A stretch of 64,000 nt of DNA from Aphis gossypii (taxonomy: Eukaryota; Arthropoda; Insecta; Hemiptera; Aphididae): contig NC_065532.1 in NCBI RefSeq assembly GCF_020184175.1, positions 18,972,001 through 19,036,000 on the forward strand, given 5' to 3'. Made by a program: the position numbers and the translations under genes. The notes under the pieces are model-generated. The model was not told the DNA's origin and did not search any database. It was given only the letters and a program-made list of their open reading frames with translations. Below, in pieces: positions 49,191-62,388 of this stretch; position 1 is the stretch's first letter, and each line of letters opens with the position of its first letter.

Positions 49191-49309
49191 AATATACCTA
49201 TATTATTGGAAAAAATTAATTCCACCTGCCGTATTTCTAATTTTAAAATAAATTATTATCAATAGCAATATTAATTAATAAAAAAAACATAGTTTTTAAT
49301 TAAAGGTTG

Positions 49310-49480
49310 AAAGATCATTTCCGCTCAGAATCGTTTTTCATACGCATGATTTATCATCGAATTCAAATTGACATCACTTCATTAACCATTATACTATTAT
49401 AGTGACCTACTCAATGACCAGACACACCGCGGTATACTCGACAGTCCTATACCTACTGTACAGCACAGCGGTTATTTATC
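49310..49480 (-). repeat. Inverted copy of the GATAAATCAT dispersed repeat
   Basis: In reverse complement it reads ACCGCTGTGCTGTACAGTAG, CATTGAGTAGG, CGATGATAAATCATGCG, GAAAAACGATTCTGAGCGG. This is the same motif order as at 31850 and appears to be the best preserved copy. Confidence 0.65.
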
Positions 49481-50002
49481 TCATTAAAAAAAAATATATA
49501 TATACCTATGTATAAGTGTCCAAACATTGAGGACACCCAAAAAGGTGTAATATTCCACATTAATATATGCCTAGTCATTGATTAATTATATATTTGGATG
49601 AAAAATTAATTAATTTAATGGTTCAATAAAAAAAATAAATTCACTTAAGTTGCCCTATATTTATTTATTTTTGATATATATGTATTTCAACAAGTTAAAA
49701 ACAATGGAAAAAACAAATAATTAAGCAGAAATCATTAGGTTTAAAGTTATAGCCTTCAAAACTTCACAATTTTCTGTTTTAAGTATACGCAAATCGCCTT
49801 AATTTATTCCACCTTTAATTAACTAATTTTTTTTTTTGGAATCCTTAGTTTAACAAGTTAAGAACGATGGTGAAATTATTTTTGTATAACAATTAACAAT
49901 AAGGTTTAATAACTATTTTTGAGATTATATTTGGCTTATTTGGGTATAAGGCAGCCGACAGGTTACCTAATGAATGTACCTATTACAATTTTATCAGTTG
50001 AA

Positions 50003-50090
50003 TGGTGGTTCTCAAACCAGTCAAACCCCCGATGGGTTAGCTTAACCCGGCTGGTGGTGATTGGGAGAAGAAGTAGAATAATAATACTTA
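50003..50090. mobile_element. Possible hAT terminus (GGTGGTTCTCAAACC)
   Basis: GGTGGTTCTCAAACCAG, followed by GGGTTAGCTTAACCC, resembles the CAGTGGTTCTCAAAC tip common in hAT elements. Only one end is visible. A 64-codon frame (49919-50113) overlaps it and is not considered real. Confidence 0.3.
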
Positions 50091-51261
50091 TAATACTACA
50101 GGTAAATAGTTAACCTAATAAGTGATACATGTATTATACATACCCGAATGAAGTATTATAACAAGAAATCGCTGTCTACGCTTACCAGCTATGGCCGCCA
50201 ACTCGAGATTCAATTCTCATAATAATATAACATTGCTAGTTAAAGTACGGCTCTCAAAATATACTTCAAATTATAGGCAACTAAAGTAAATTTTAATGTA
50301 ATAGTTTGTATTTATTATAAATCGAGAAAATGAAATTGAAGAGTGAACGAGAGGACTGTTGTACACTCACTTTTAAATGAAAAATTTAAATATCGCTCCA
50401 TTATCGTCATTATAACCTTAAAAACAATAAACGCGTTCCATGGTAATTGTTTCTTCCAAGGCGATTGACACGGGAACGGGTATTAAGCGTCTCCGCGCGA
50501 GCGTATAGACGTTTTTAATTTCCACTATATTTTTTTGTATTGTTTGAACACAAATATGTAACAGTGAAAATACAATTGTTACAAAACGACGCCAAGACTG
50601 GCTACAGACGCAGTCGGGTTATTATTATCTGTATTCTGTAATATTTTTACGAATTGAAAAACGCGGACTGTAGACGAGTCGCGGATTCATGATTGCGATT
50701 GACTTATAAACAAATCATACATTAAATCTAAGCCTCGTGTAATTCGAGGATATTATAAGCTTCCAAAGTTTCGAAAAGCGTATTTCCCGACGGAATTATT
50801 TCCGTGGTGCTATTATAATATACGAATCGGTCTTCCTACTATGCGCTGGGGAAAATGACAAATATTAATTATATAAATATACGATTATTATCACCGGACA
50901 TATTTATAATAATTATAAATATTGTAAAAATAACGACGACGTAAATCGTGATAATTAAACGAACAATAATAATTATTTATAAATAATAATAATATCGTAA
51001 TGATCATTGTCCATCGGTCGAATAATGTTGGAAGACAGAAACAACGTCCATAGACAAGACGTGTACGACGTCCCCCACGCTCCCCGGACGCTATTTGGAG
51101 ACGCTTTCGGCGAGGACCCGGTGCCGCACCGCCGGCAGCGCCGCCGATTGGCTTCTTTTTTTTCTCTCTCCTCTTTCTCTTTCTACATTTATACATTATA
51201 CACTTTTTTTTCTTCTCGTTTTCCCCGTTCGGAAACCATCGGAAACTACATAGGTACCATA

Positions 51262-51272
51262 CCGCCGCCGCC

Positions 51273-51304
<32 letters not shown>
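51262..51304. repeat. CCG trinucleotide microsatellite
   Basis: About 14 CCG/CCA triplets in a row lie in the promoter/5' region of the zinc-finger gene. It would give a proline run if translated in the plus frame, but no supported coding exon covers it. Confidence 0.9.
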
Positions 51305-51576
51305 ATTCCTTTCTTCTTCAGTTACCTATACGTACACACCGTACACATATATTCACGTTTATAACATATATTATTACGATAATGTTTATACCTGTACACC
51401 CCGTATCACGTTAACGTTCCGAGTGCGATATATATACACATATGCGTGCGTATATATACATATTATATTATATTATTATTACATATGTATGATATGTATA
51501 TGCGTGTATATCACGGTATAAATATTTTTTTATGACGGCAGACCGCGATTAAGTCTGTTACGCGTGTTATTTTGAT

Positions 51577-51607
<31 letters not shown>

Positions 51608-51630
51608 TATTATTATTATTGTTGTTGTTG
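51577..51630. repeat. ATT/GTT trinucleotide microsatellite
   Basis: A run of TAT/TTA triplets with one interruption ends in GTTGTTGTTG. It lies between the CpG-rich block and the predicted non-coding exon. Confidence 0.9.
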
Positions 51631-52097
51631 GTCGTTACAATAATTACTCCGATATTACAATTAAATACTATTTAACTAATAATATTATAATAATCGTTTA
51701 GAGAATGCGCGTAGTTGATTAATTCCTACAATCTAACGGGCTTCCACCGAACCGACTGTGCTGTTAACGTATATAAACAGTATACGACAACCATAGCAGG
51801 TGAGTGCCGCACGTTTTCGTATTGTATTATCGCTTGTCGTTGCCATCGTCGATGGCGGTGGTTCGACATTCGACGGACGTCGACTTTCGAACGCCGTGAC
51901 CATATCGCTGATACGGCGTTTTAGCATAGGTCCCGTGCGGTGCCGTTCGATCTATTTTTATTGGCGTCCGTTTCTATTATAATATAATAATAATAATATT
52001 AACAATAATTATACTTGGGTTACCGATTATATTAATGAATCGTGCCATTATCGGTTTTCGTTTTTTTTTCTGCCCCCGTTTAGGACGTTGATTGACC

Positions 52098-52112
52098 ATG
52101 TCGATGAGCTAG
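52098..52112 (+). promoter_or_regulatory. Short upstream ORF before the zinc-finger start codon
   Basis: ATG TCG ATG AGC TAG lies in the same exon as, and 22 bp upstream of, the main ATG at 52135. It could lower initiation at the main start or be skipped by leaky scanning. It is short enough to be chance. Confidence 0.4.
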
Positions 52113-52134
52113 ACGGCGCACTACATACGATATT

Positions 52135-55100
52135 ATGCAGCAAACGCAACAGCATTTCTCGGCCACCGAATACGAACTGCAGCAGCAACAGCCACAGTAC
52201 CTGGGTAAACATGATGCCGCTGTTAAGTATATGCAACAGCTTGGACTGCACAAGCAGAACATCAAAGTCGATTCCGAGGTGGGTGCAAGAATTGCGGGCA
52301 AACATAAGTCACTCGCCCGAAGAATGTTAACGGAACTGTCCTAATGGTCCTACATCTTTTCCTGATTTCAGATAAGGCCTTGTTTAGTTGCTGACAATGT
52401 GATCAGCGACCAAAACAGCAGTTGTGGTAGTCCACCCTTGTCCATTGTAGTCAATGGCGATGAGCAACATAGTTCCAGTACTCCAGTACCCTCATCCACA
52501 TCGGTATCTCGATCTAAACCTCAAGCTTGTCGCATATGTGGACGTGTTTTAGCATCAACTTCATCATATTATGTACATCTAAAATCACATTCAAACAATA
52601 AACCTTACCGTTGTACCCAATGTGAAGCCTGTTTTTGCCGTAAACCATATTTAGAAGTAAGTTCATTGGTATACATATATTCATAAAGAGACTTAATTGA
52701 TTTTCATTGTTCAATTTGACAGTTAATATTTTTCTCTGCCCTTCACTCCCAACTATATGGAGTCGGTCACCCTTTTTCTACACATCTTTGAATTTTGTCC
52801 CCCTCTTTTTTACTTACACCAGCTATTCTTGTGTCAATCTCTATTTTATCCATCCATCTCTTTTTTGATCATATCTTTCTCTTTCTACATTAATTTCAAT
52901 AGCTACTCTCATTGTATATACGTCATCTCTCAGAACATGACCTAACTATCTCAACTTATTAATTTATTTTTCTACGATTTGTGCTATTCCTACACTCTGT
53001 CTAATAAATTTTATTCACTTATCTGCCATAGAATTATCACCTCTGCTATGATCACCTTTTGTTCTGTTTTATTGCCTACAACCCAGCATTCTAATCCATA
53101 TTACATGACTGGCCTCTTATAGACTTTACCTTTAAATCTCAAATAAAACTAAAATTTTTTGGATTTTTGTGTCTTGCATTATTAGAGAGTAATATATTTA
53201 GTATGTAGTTTTAGTACACTATTGGTACCCTCAGTATTTGATTTTTTATGGATTAATGATTATTTTAGTACATGTTTTTAGGCACCTTTATAAATATGTT
53301 TTTTTTTATTTGACTTAACAATATAAGGTAGTGTGGGTTATTTGTAATAACAATATTTTTATTACCATTCATCACTAACATTTTTAAATAAAAAAATTAT
53401 TATTAATGTTGAATGTGGTGCATATTTTAATAATAATGTAGTTGCCAAATGAAGAAAATTGACTAGAATAGTAATAGTGATTAATGTGTATATATATATA
53501 TTAAAAAATGTCCTACAGTGATGTGGTTAATAAATAATAGTATATTGCTTAATCTAAAAAAACCAGCGATAGATAGTACACTTAAATGCTATCATATTTC
53601 ATAATATGAAGACGTCATACCTGCATGTATTGTCTCTATCTTACGACTGTACATCATAGTAAATTTGCTGTTAGCAGTACTCATTTTATGTTGTTTGTTT
53701 TTGTATTGAAGTCAATTAACCTAATATCAAACTTAAAGAACTTAAGGTAAGAATATTATCTAGGACATTAGTGCATTACATAAGCTTTCATAAAATTTTT
53801 AATTTTAAAATGAAAACATCATTAAAAGCCTTCGTGATTCCCCAAATAATATTCTTTGTTTTAGGTTTGAAAATAAATAAATTTAACTCCAATATTAAAG
53901 CTAACAACGAAAAATGGGTTTTGATAAACAAAAATTTGGTATGATGTACATTAGTATGTACCTTTGTGCTATAAAATTATTTTGTTAGGTTATCTTAAAA
54001 ATTTCACTTAATATATGTTAAATCTCAGTATAACTAATATATTTTATGATTCATTTTAGAACACACTAAAATAAAATATTAATTTTTCTAAGTGCATAAT
54101 ACCATAATATTTTAAATATTTTTTATGTTAAGATTTGTTTATTAATAATACATTGATGTAAGTATTTACTTATCTTTACTACCAATTATTACTTTTCAGG
54201 TTCATATGAGAACTCACACCGGTGAACGGCCTTATCAATGTAATTTGTGCCTAAAGAAGTTTTCTCAAAAGAGTAGCCTAAACATTCATAAAAGAGTGCA
54301 CACTGGTGAGCGTCCTTATTCGTGTGATATCTGCAAGAAAACATTTGCAGTTAAAAGCTATGTCATTTCTCATAAGTATGTTTTTTATTATTATTTTGAG
54401 TTTCTTATTTTCTTTTTTAAGTATCAATGTATTTATAATTTGTATATTATGTAATTAGATGGAGTCATATGACAGAAAAACCGTTTGTATGCGAACAATG
54501 TCAGCTATCATTTAACTCTAAGATCCAATTTGTAACACACCTTAGATCTCATGACTTGGGACCAGCACATTGTTGTCAATTTTGTGGTAAAGCCTTTGTG
54601 AAAGGATGCTTTTTAGTCAGACACATCAATAAAGTCCACCGATTCAATGTTGCTGCAGCAGCAGCAGCGACTGACCACGAGCCAGTACACAGTTCCTACA
54701 TGCAATCAGACACCAACTATTCTAGCATAAGGTATTATGATAATTTATAACTATATAAAGTTATTGGAACAAAAGCTAAGAATACTCATTTGTTTAATAG
54801 ATAAACCTAAATAAAAATATTAATTTGATAAAATATTTTCATAACTATTTTAAATTAGATATTAAATATTATTAAATACAATAAGCTAAACATAAATTAT
54901 AAAAACAATAACTACATAAAGTATTATTTTTATTTGAATATATTATATTAAAAAAATATTTATTTGAATATCATAGAATTTTTTTTTAAATGTATAAGTT
55001 AAAGTTGATAAATGTATAAAATAAAAAGATAGAGTTGGCAAATTTAAAATTTACTAGATTTAAGATTAAAATATTATTTTTGTTACATTTTGTAAAATAT

Positions 55101-55530
55101 TACATTAATATAATAAAGTTAATATTACCTATTATAAATAAATAATTTGGGCTCAATATTATCAACAGTATACTAAAATAGATTTAAACTAAATAGCTGT
55201 TTTGTATTACAATTGTTAAAATGCAATTATAAAAACTAAATTTTACATTAGCTAATTATTATTACAAATAAGTAATAAAAAATATATTGACTATTAAATT
55301 GTTTTCAAAAAATGATAGAGTAATAAGCTTTTATTGTTATGTTCATTAATAAATATTGTATAATAGTTTAAAACGTTTTTAGATTTGATCCTCGTGAAAT
55401 CAGCATATTGCCAACTACCAAGAATGGTCCTCGCTTCTTGGGGCCTCCACCGCATAATGCAGATGGTCCACCACCATTAACCCACCTAACACCCATGATG
55501 TTGGGGCCACCACAAAACACACGAGCCTAA
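52135..55530 (+). CDS. Six-finger C2H2 zinc-finger protein, 5 coding exons, 341 aa
   Basis: Coding exons 52135-52278, 52372-52656, 54200-54375, 54459-54731 and 55383-55530 join in phase to 1026 nt. The N-terminus is Gln-rich (1-35), then Ser/Pro-rich to residue 98. Six C2H2 fingers follow: Cys101/104-His117/121, Cys129/132-His145/149, Cys157/160-His173/177, Cys185/188-His201/205, Cys213/216-His229/233 and Cys241/244-His257/262. TGERPY linkers join fingers 2-3 and 3-4, typical of sequence-specific DNA binding. Finger 2 is split across exons 2 and 3, and finger 4 across exons 3 and 4. After the fingers come an Ala run encoded by GCA repeats and a Pro-rich tail. It is probably a nuclear transcription regulator; the orthologue is not recognised. 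Intron 1 is only 93 bp, and reading through it gives a 69-aa product with a different end, a possible alternative form. Poly(A) signals are at 55851 and 56726. Confidence 0.92.
52730..53150 (-). mobile_element. Dead non-LTR retrotransposon (LINE) relic, 3' end of the RT ORF
   Basis: In the minus direction, and across several frames with many stops, the C-terminal part of a LINE reverse transcriptase can be traced. An FKGKVYK...YGLECWVV block (about 53080-53150) precedes a degenerate VAE...LRW-like stretch, followed by a GHV-RRDDVY-MRV-like stretch near 52900-52960. A final arginine-rich segment ends near 52740. Gene order and spacing match RTE/Jockey-type ORF2 tails. It lies in intron 2 of the zinc-finger gene in antisense orientation and is clearly inactive. 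Confidence 0.65.
53612..53765 (+). mobile_element. Diverged half copy of the 48765 MITE
   Basis: It shares with the left arm of 48765-49190 the ordered blocks GCATGTATTGTCTC, ATAGTAAATTTGCT, TTAGCAG, and a TAAGGTAAGAATATTATC end. No right arm was seen. It lies in intron 2 of the zinc-finger gene. Confidence 0.6.
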
Positions 55531-58158
55531 ACCTATTTCTTCTATGTTTAATTAAGTAGGTACTTCTAAGGAGTTAAAAAGTGTTAATAGTCTTGTTTTA
55601 TTAGGTAGTATAAATTAGGTTTACCATGAAACATCTTTATCAAACTTGATAGTTATAAGTGACATCATCATTATTTTATGTATTTGACCCAACAAGTTTA
55701 TTTAATGAAATCTAAAATTGTTTGTGTATGTATTGTATGGTTTTCACATATTTAATTATAATTTGATAATTGTTTTTTCAAGATGGCATATATAGTTGCT
55801 CATACTTGAAATATCTAGTAATTATTCAATTTATATTAAAATTCCAAAAAAATAAACTAAAAATGGAATTTTGTTTGAATAAAAATAATTGACTTTAATA
55901 ATACATTATATATATGTGTAAAACATTTTATCCAAAATGATGATGTCATTTTTATCAAATGTTTGTGCCTAGTCTTAAAATAATGTAGGCATTGATTTAT
56001 GAAAAGGTTGAATATTGTCAATTTATATATATATATATGTATGTATATATATATTATATTTTATTATTATTCATTTTTTTGTAATCCCAAAGTTTTTTTT
56101 GTGGCGAAATTTCATTTAATTTTATGATACTGGGTCGGTTTATTACAAAAACACTATATTCCTATCTGTTCTTGCCGTTGCCTTATAAAAGGCATTTTCT
56201 GTACAAAATTTTACCATAACTATTCATAATAAGAAAACATTTAAAAATTTTAACCATCAAACTAATTTATACTTAATTGTAATAATTTTTAACCAAGTTT
56301 CTTTTTCTTTTTTTTTTTATTATATTTTTATATTTATTTTGTTGGATTAATTATGAGAAAGTTACTCATTTCGCACAGAATTAGTGGCCTAGATCAATAA
56401 TTATAATTTATAATTACTATTTACTTTGAACAAACTCAACTCAGATTAGGTATATTTTTATATATTTAAAGTTTTATTTTCCTAGTAATTTCATGTAAGA
56501 ATTAGTAAAGAACACAAATAATTAATTAAAAAAAAAAAGGATTATTTATAATTTTATTTTAAGTATAAATGTTTTCTAGGTTCCTGATAAAATTAATTCT
56601 TTTAAAGATAATTATTATTTTTTAAATGTTAGTAGTATCCAAGTATAAATTTATCGGTAATGATACGTCAAGAATGTAGGAATTGTGTATAATAGTTTTG
56701 TAAACATTGTGTAGTTATTATATAAAATAAAGTATGAGTGCGTTTTAAGCATGCACAAAGCGGTTATAACCGTTTCATATAAATGGCTTTGTAAATTTTA
56801 TGCAATATTTACTATTATTTTACTGTTTAAATGTATACATTAAATGACAAATAGGCTTGTGTGCGATTTTTTTTATACATAATATGTATAAATCATTATA
56901 TTTATACAAATATATTATTATTATATATAGACCTAGAGTTACAGACTAGAACTGTTTTACTCTTTCATAACTTATTATTATATTATTTGTGAATTAATTG
57001 CCAGAGGAATAAGGCGAGAAAGAGTTTTCCGATATTTGTACATTTGCAGCAAATTGTTGTTAAAGATTTACTAACCCTAAATTAATAATATAATGTTTAT
57101 TCTTTTAAGGTTTTTTTTCTCTAATCTTGATGTATGATATTTTAGGGTGACAACTTAATTTATTAACCAGAAACTGTCGAAATGTGTTATATTATTTCAT
57201 TAAGTTAATGTTTAAGTTCTGTATAAATCATGTCAGGTGTATGTGTATAAAGTAAAAAAAAAAAAAAAAAATAACTTAACCTAAAATTATTATAAATATA
57301 TTTTCGTTGTTTTTCATATCATAATTTTTAATTAGTCCTATTTGTCTGGATTTTTATTAACATCGTAATTAAGAATGTGAATTTTGTTCTGTATAATAAA
57401 TATTTTTCGTACGAAATGTTTGACAAGTACATAGTACCGGGTTATCTTAGTTCCTCAGAGTTGATTTATTGATTTTGATTTCAAAGGATGTGTGTATAAA
57501 ACAGTTTTTGACTAAGTTGAGTCAAGTCTTTTTAAGTTCGCATACAGCGTACTAAAATCTATAAAAAAAAATATAAATAAGTCTAGAGCATATTTTTGGC
57601 ACATTGATGGAGTGTAATTATAATATTTTTTTTTTTTTTTTTGTAATACCGCTGCCAATGAGCCGGTGTGTAGTGAATAAGACAACAAATTAATATGCCT
57701 ACATTATGAACAAATATTTAAATTATGTTTTAATAACTTGTATTATACAATAATTTTTAGTTTAAGAATCGAATCTAATATTTCTTACTTTTGTAAAAAT
57801 TACCCTTTTTTTTTAATTATTATATACTATTATGTGACTCGTATACATTGAATTATTATTATTAGATTGTTCCATCACAAACATTGTTACCCAACGTTTG
57901 TTTACTGTTAATTTACAACACAATTTAGCTTTTTATATATTTTAAGTTAAATAGTGTATGGGTGGGCGGCAGTAAACTCTTGATTGACACTCAAGATGTC
58001 AGAAAAAAAATGTTTACACTCGGAACATTGTACAACAGAAAACAAATTATATTATCTTATTAAAAATCAATATAAAATTGAAAAAAAAAATATTTTTATT
58101 TATTTTTACTGCTGTTCATATGATGAATGTCAGACTTTTAATTATTACACATTCTGCA
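55531..58158. other. Zinc-finger 3' UTR and convergent intergenic region
   Basis: AT-rich with no coding chain. Candidate plus-strand poly(A) signals AATAAA are at 55851-55856 and 56726-56731, so the 3' UTR may be about 0.3 or 1.2 kb. On the minus strand, overlapping AATAAA copies at 58095-58104 lie about 55-60 bp past the eIF2B delta stop. TA and poly-A/T microsatellites occur near 56020-56055, 57254 and 57630. The frame at 57984-58211 mostly mirrors the eIF2B end. Confidence 0.5.
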
Positions 58159-61100
58159 TTAGTTTGGTCGAACCCTCAAAACTACTGGAACACTGGTACA
58201 TGGTAATATAGCGATTTCTGTGACCACGGCTGTTATAAGATCTGAAGTGGTTACGTCGTACCTAAGACCCAATGGAGTTAAATAACGATTGTTCAACCAT
58301 TGTTCTTTGGGCATGACATCATTTTCATCACCTAAAATAATTTTATTAGAATAATTGATTATTGAGTTAAATGTAATATTTTATCCCATGTCTAAAGAGC
58401 ATACCTAGTTCATTAAAAACTATTGAGTCGGTTTGCACGCGTTCTGTAAATTTGTATGTTTCACAGCATACCAATACAGGTACATTGAAATGTTTAGCTA
58501 CTAAAGCTATCTGTGAACTGCCTGCTCGACCCATAACATAACCATTGGCCAACAATGCATGTGCACCAAGTAGCACTTTGGTTGCTCTAGTCATGATAAA
58601 ACTGGTTGCTGAGAGAAGTACATATGTGCATTTAATGTTGTTACGTACGAGACGATGAAGAAGTTGACGACCTTCATACCATGGTGCCGAGTCAACCACA
58701 ATCACACTGAATTGTTTGTTATTAGAGTGGGCATTTGTTAGTATTCGTTCAATTAAGGAAGAACTAAAAAGTAATCAAAAAATTGGTGTTTTATTTAAAT
58801 TTTGCAGCAAGTAATTGTAAATAAATATTTAAAATATAGCTTAAAAAAAAATAGTTAAAATTAATTACATAATTATTTTATACTTTAATATATACTTACT
58901 ATCCATAGGTAAGTATAACATCTCCGTTTGCAATTTTATTTTGAGCTGCAATACAAATTGCTTTACCAGCCATATGTATTTGGACGTAGATGTAATTATT
59001 TATGACAGTTTCTAATGCTTCTTTAGCCTGCACAATAAGAATAAAAAAATGTCGATAAATAGTTATAATAAATTACCATCTATAATTTATATTATACTCT
59101 TAAAGTAAAAAAAACAATTTGATAGTCACGGGTGCACATGGACATGACTTAACTACACAGCAGACAATATCACCTGACCACCTGATGAAAATTTGCTGTA
59201 GTCAGGGAATGAATGCTTAATATGAGTAGGATTGCCAGATTTTAAAATCTCTAAACCAGGACATCATATTATTAAACAACCTTTTTTTTTTTTAGTGTAG
59301 TTGGTATAATTATATGGAAATAATAAATATCCGTTATTTGATTTTAAATTAATAAATCAATACATTTTTTTTTACATAAACTACATTTATTATTTATAGC
59401 TAATATTGATACTTTTCTGTTAATATTATGTAAAATATTATTCCGTATTTTGTTATTAAATAATACAATAATAAAGTTATTTTTGCTCAGCTGTCATTAA
59501 CGGGGATAAAATTAATGACAAGCCGGGACACAGGGACTGTCCTGGTCAAACCTAGGACGAATGGTAAGTCTAAACACGAGTAGAGTATAGTTACAGAATT
59601 AGAAATTTACGCACATGACCATCAGAAATATTGTGTGGCAGTCTCTTTACATGCCACATGATAGATTTGTGTGCATTATTCATGGATACTGAAAACGGTC
59701 GACATGCCATTAAATGATCGATGGCTGGCCCGAGATGTTCTTCGAAAGACCGTGCAAAACTTTTGTGTTCTGGTGTTACAAAATCTGAAATAGTCTACAA
59801 AAAGAATTTGAGCAATGAAAAAAATTTGATTTTCTGCATTTTACATACTTGTTTGAGTGCATATAAGAAGGCAAGACATCTAGCATTTGATCCTGCTACA
59901 ACAGAAGTTCGCATTTGTACTCCAAGTTTTATAAAAGATGGATGTACTTTACCAGAATTTATTCTAGATAAATATAAATATTAGGTAAACTATTAAATAA
60001 ATATTTTAGATTATTATAGTTTACTTTAGTTTATTTTCTGTCAACAAAGATATTGAGTCAATATAAAGATGATTAAAAAGTTTAACTTTGTGTGTAACTG
60101 GCCCTGTAGATTTCTTTACTAAATTGACTGATTTTGCTGTAGGTTTTATTTCTTCTACCTGAGGAAAGAATGAATGAATAATTATTTTAACTTATAAGTC
60201 AGATATTATTTATAAATACCTATAACATTATTTTATAAACTCACATTTTTAACAACAATATTTTCTTTGTTTTTGTTACTTTTAACGTTTATCACTTTTT
60301 TAGTTGTTTCAATTTTTTGTGTTGGCTGTTTTTTTTGTGCTGTCTTGGAAACATCCTGAAATAAATGTATATATGAATTTATTGATTATCTGAGTTTTAC
60401 ACAAAATATTCAATTAGATAAAAAAAGTAAATAATTTTTTCAATCAAGATATTTTTTTTAATAATTTTCATTCTACATAATGATGTAGCAAATATTTAAA
60501 TTTAGAAAGCAAATGTATTATGTCATTATTTTATGTTTTAATTTTTCGAATAGTTAACACCAAAGCACACGCATCACGGTCAAAAAGACCAGGCTTTTAG
60601 AATTTTGTTCATTGCTTCAAAAATATGAAATATTAATCTAACCCAACCTAGGTACCTACTAAGTAGATGATAAACTTAAGTTAGATACAACTCCCAATTG
60701 AATACAGTTTAATGTCTGAACTAAAAAAGGGTTCAAAGTTCATTATCTATTGAAAAAACTGTCTAAAAGACTGTGTGCTTGGTATACTGTGATATAACCT
60801 TATGTGTAATAAAACATTTATATGAAAGTTTAATTTGTTTATATTAAGTATCAATAAAAGCATTTGAAATTTTTTAATTATTTAAGAGCAATAAAATAAT
60901 GATTATTTCAATTCATTCAATTTTAATTGATATGTTTTAACACACACTTAAGAAGATCGTGTGTGTAGAATCTCGTGAATATTTTTAATGCGTGTAAACT
61001 AGGGTTAAACATTAAAACAACTTATTATTACATTCACAAAGTATTAAAACAAGAATGTACTTTGTTATTGTAATATAAAAATAAATAAAAACTTATTTTT

Positions 61101-62388
61101 GAAAATTTATATTAGAAAACATAAAAATTGTGTGATATCCACTTTATATTAATTTATCTTCTTTGATATCCAAGCAATTTGATTTAATATTTACTAGGTA
61201 TATTTTCATTTTTAAATTTCAAAATAAAAAATTTTTAACAACATATTATTTAAGATTAACATATTATTATTTAATTTAATTTATAGAATTTATTTAGGAA
61301 ATAAAGATTCCACACTTCACATCATTACTAATAAATTTATTAAGATTAAATTATTCAACTATTATTCAATTTATGTAAGTACTCATTATAATATTGTTAT
61401 ATTTTATTTTTAAAGCGCAACTAGTGCCGTGACCTACTAGTCAACTAACCGGCTAGTCGACTAACTACCCACCATTCACACCATGAAGTGCTATTACTGA
61501 ATAGCTTCTTCACTCAAGCCAACCATGACTTATTATAATATATCATTCCATCTATTGTGCTTATTGTAAATATATTTTATACAGATTGTACAAATAAAAA
61601 TAAATATGTGATTACTGAATAGTCAAAAAAATATTTTATTTTAATTGTCTTCTATATGAATATAATATTAAGGTGAATTGGTATATCATCTAAAGTGTAA
61701 TATTTATTTCATAAAATAATGACAAAATATTAAAAGGTGAAAACATTACATTCAATGTAAAATTTAGTATTATAATTTTTTTTTTTTAATGCACATTTAT
61801 TATAATCTCTAAGTTTTAAAGCAATGCGATATATATAAGTTAATGAATATAACCATAAATAAACTCATAGAAATCGCACAATTAAATTCTTTTAATCATT
61901 TGATCTCATTATTTATATAGCTACCTATAGCAATTGTTCAGTCCCAAAAGGGCATACATTTTCTCAATAATATGTATAATAACCTATCCATTTTTTTTTC
62001 AATTTGAATTGAATGGTTGGGGAAAATAACATTTGTAATACACATAATTTAAATTAAAATTAATCTACTTATACTGATTTGTAAGTAGATTAATTACATT
62101 GAGCCTTGAAGACAACTAGAAATAAATCACTAAAGATAAGTCGTCAAGTATGATTTACTTTTTTCTTTGACTTTTACTCACTGGTTTTGGCTTGGATACT
62201 TTCACGGAATCAATAGGGAGAGTAGATTCTGTAGACGATTCTTTGGACTTTTTTTGATTCTCTAGGCCATCGAGTTTTTGTTTTTCCAACGCTGCCTTTT
62301 TCCTTTCCTGTTTAGCCGCTCGCTTAGCTTTACGCTCGGCCTCCACCTCTTCCCTAGTCTTCTCTTCAATTGGAGGTTTATCCATCAT
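58159..62388 (-). CDS. eIF2Bdelta: Translation initiation factor eIF2B subunit delta, 8 exons, 468 aa
   Basis: Minus-strand coding exons 62388-62182, 60355-60245, 60158-60025, 59963-59849, 59794-59615, 59027-58900, 58763-58405 and 58331-58159 join in phase to 1407 nt. Residues 1-150 are Lys/Glu-rich and low complexity, with REEVEAERKAKRAAKQERKK as in other delta subunits. From about 150 comes the conserved IF-2B domain: VHPSFIKLGVQ, VVAGSNARC, ILTYGYSSL, VVDSAPWYEGR, LLGAHALLANGYVMGRAGSS, VCCETYKF and a C-terminal YDVT...TEIAILPCTSVPVVLRV. eIF2B is the guanine exchange factor for eIF2 in the cytosol; delta is a regulatory subunit that senses phosphorylated eIF2. ATGATG at 62388/62385 is the first start after an in-frame stop near 62470. 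Intron 3 is only 61 bp. It converges with the zinc-finger gene. The length is slightly below that of mammalian delta (about 520). Confidence 0.95.
59225..59580. mobile_element. Probable repeat element in an eIF2B delta intron
   Basis: GGATTGCCAGATTTTAAAA...CCAGGACATC on the left and GGGACTGTCCTGGTC...CCTAGGACGAATGGTAAG on the right form a weak inverted arrangement around an AT-rich body. The right part is more GC-rich than the intron around it. No target duplication or frame was found. Confidence 0.35.
60356..62181. other. Intron 1 of eIF2B delta: nothing else seen
   Basis: About 1.8 kb of AT-rich sequence. A small CTAGTCAACTAAC / CTAGTCGACTAAC direct repeat lies at about 61437-61468, with no further structure. 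Confidence 0.5.

Larger units (their letters stand above)
50440..52083 (+). promoter_or_regulatory. CpG-rich promoter and 5' UTR region of the zinc-finger gene
   Basis: CpG density rises from about 50440 and stays high in patches to 52080. A likely non-coding exon ends at 51799 with a strong donor (GCAG|GTGAGT) and would splice to the acceptor at 52082-52083, one exon upstream of the start codon. CCG and ATT microsatellites lie inside. Overlapping open frames at 50891-51414 and 51715-51982 have no domain and follow composition and repeats. Confidence 0.5.

Noticed and set aside
50891..51414. Proline- and lysine-rich frames around the CCG repeat
   Set aside because: They are products of the microsatellite and CpG-rich promoter composition, open on both strands at once.
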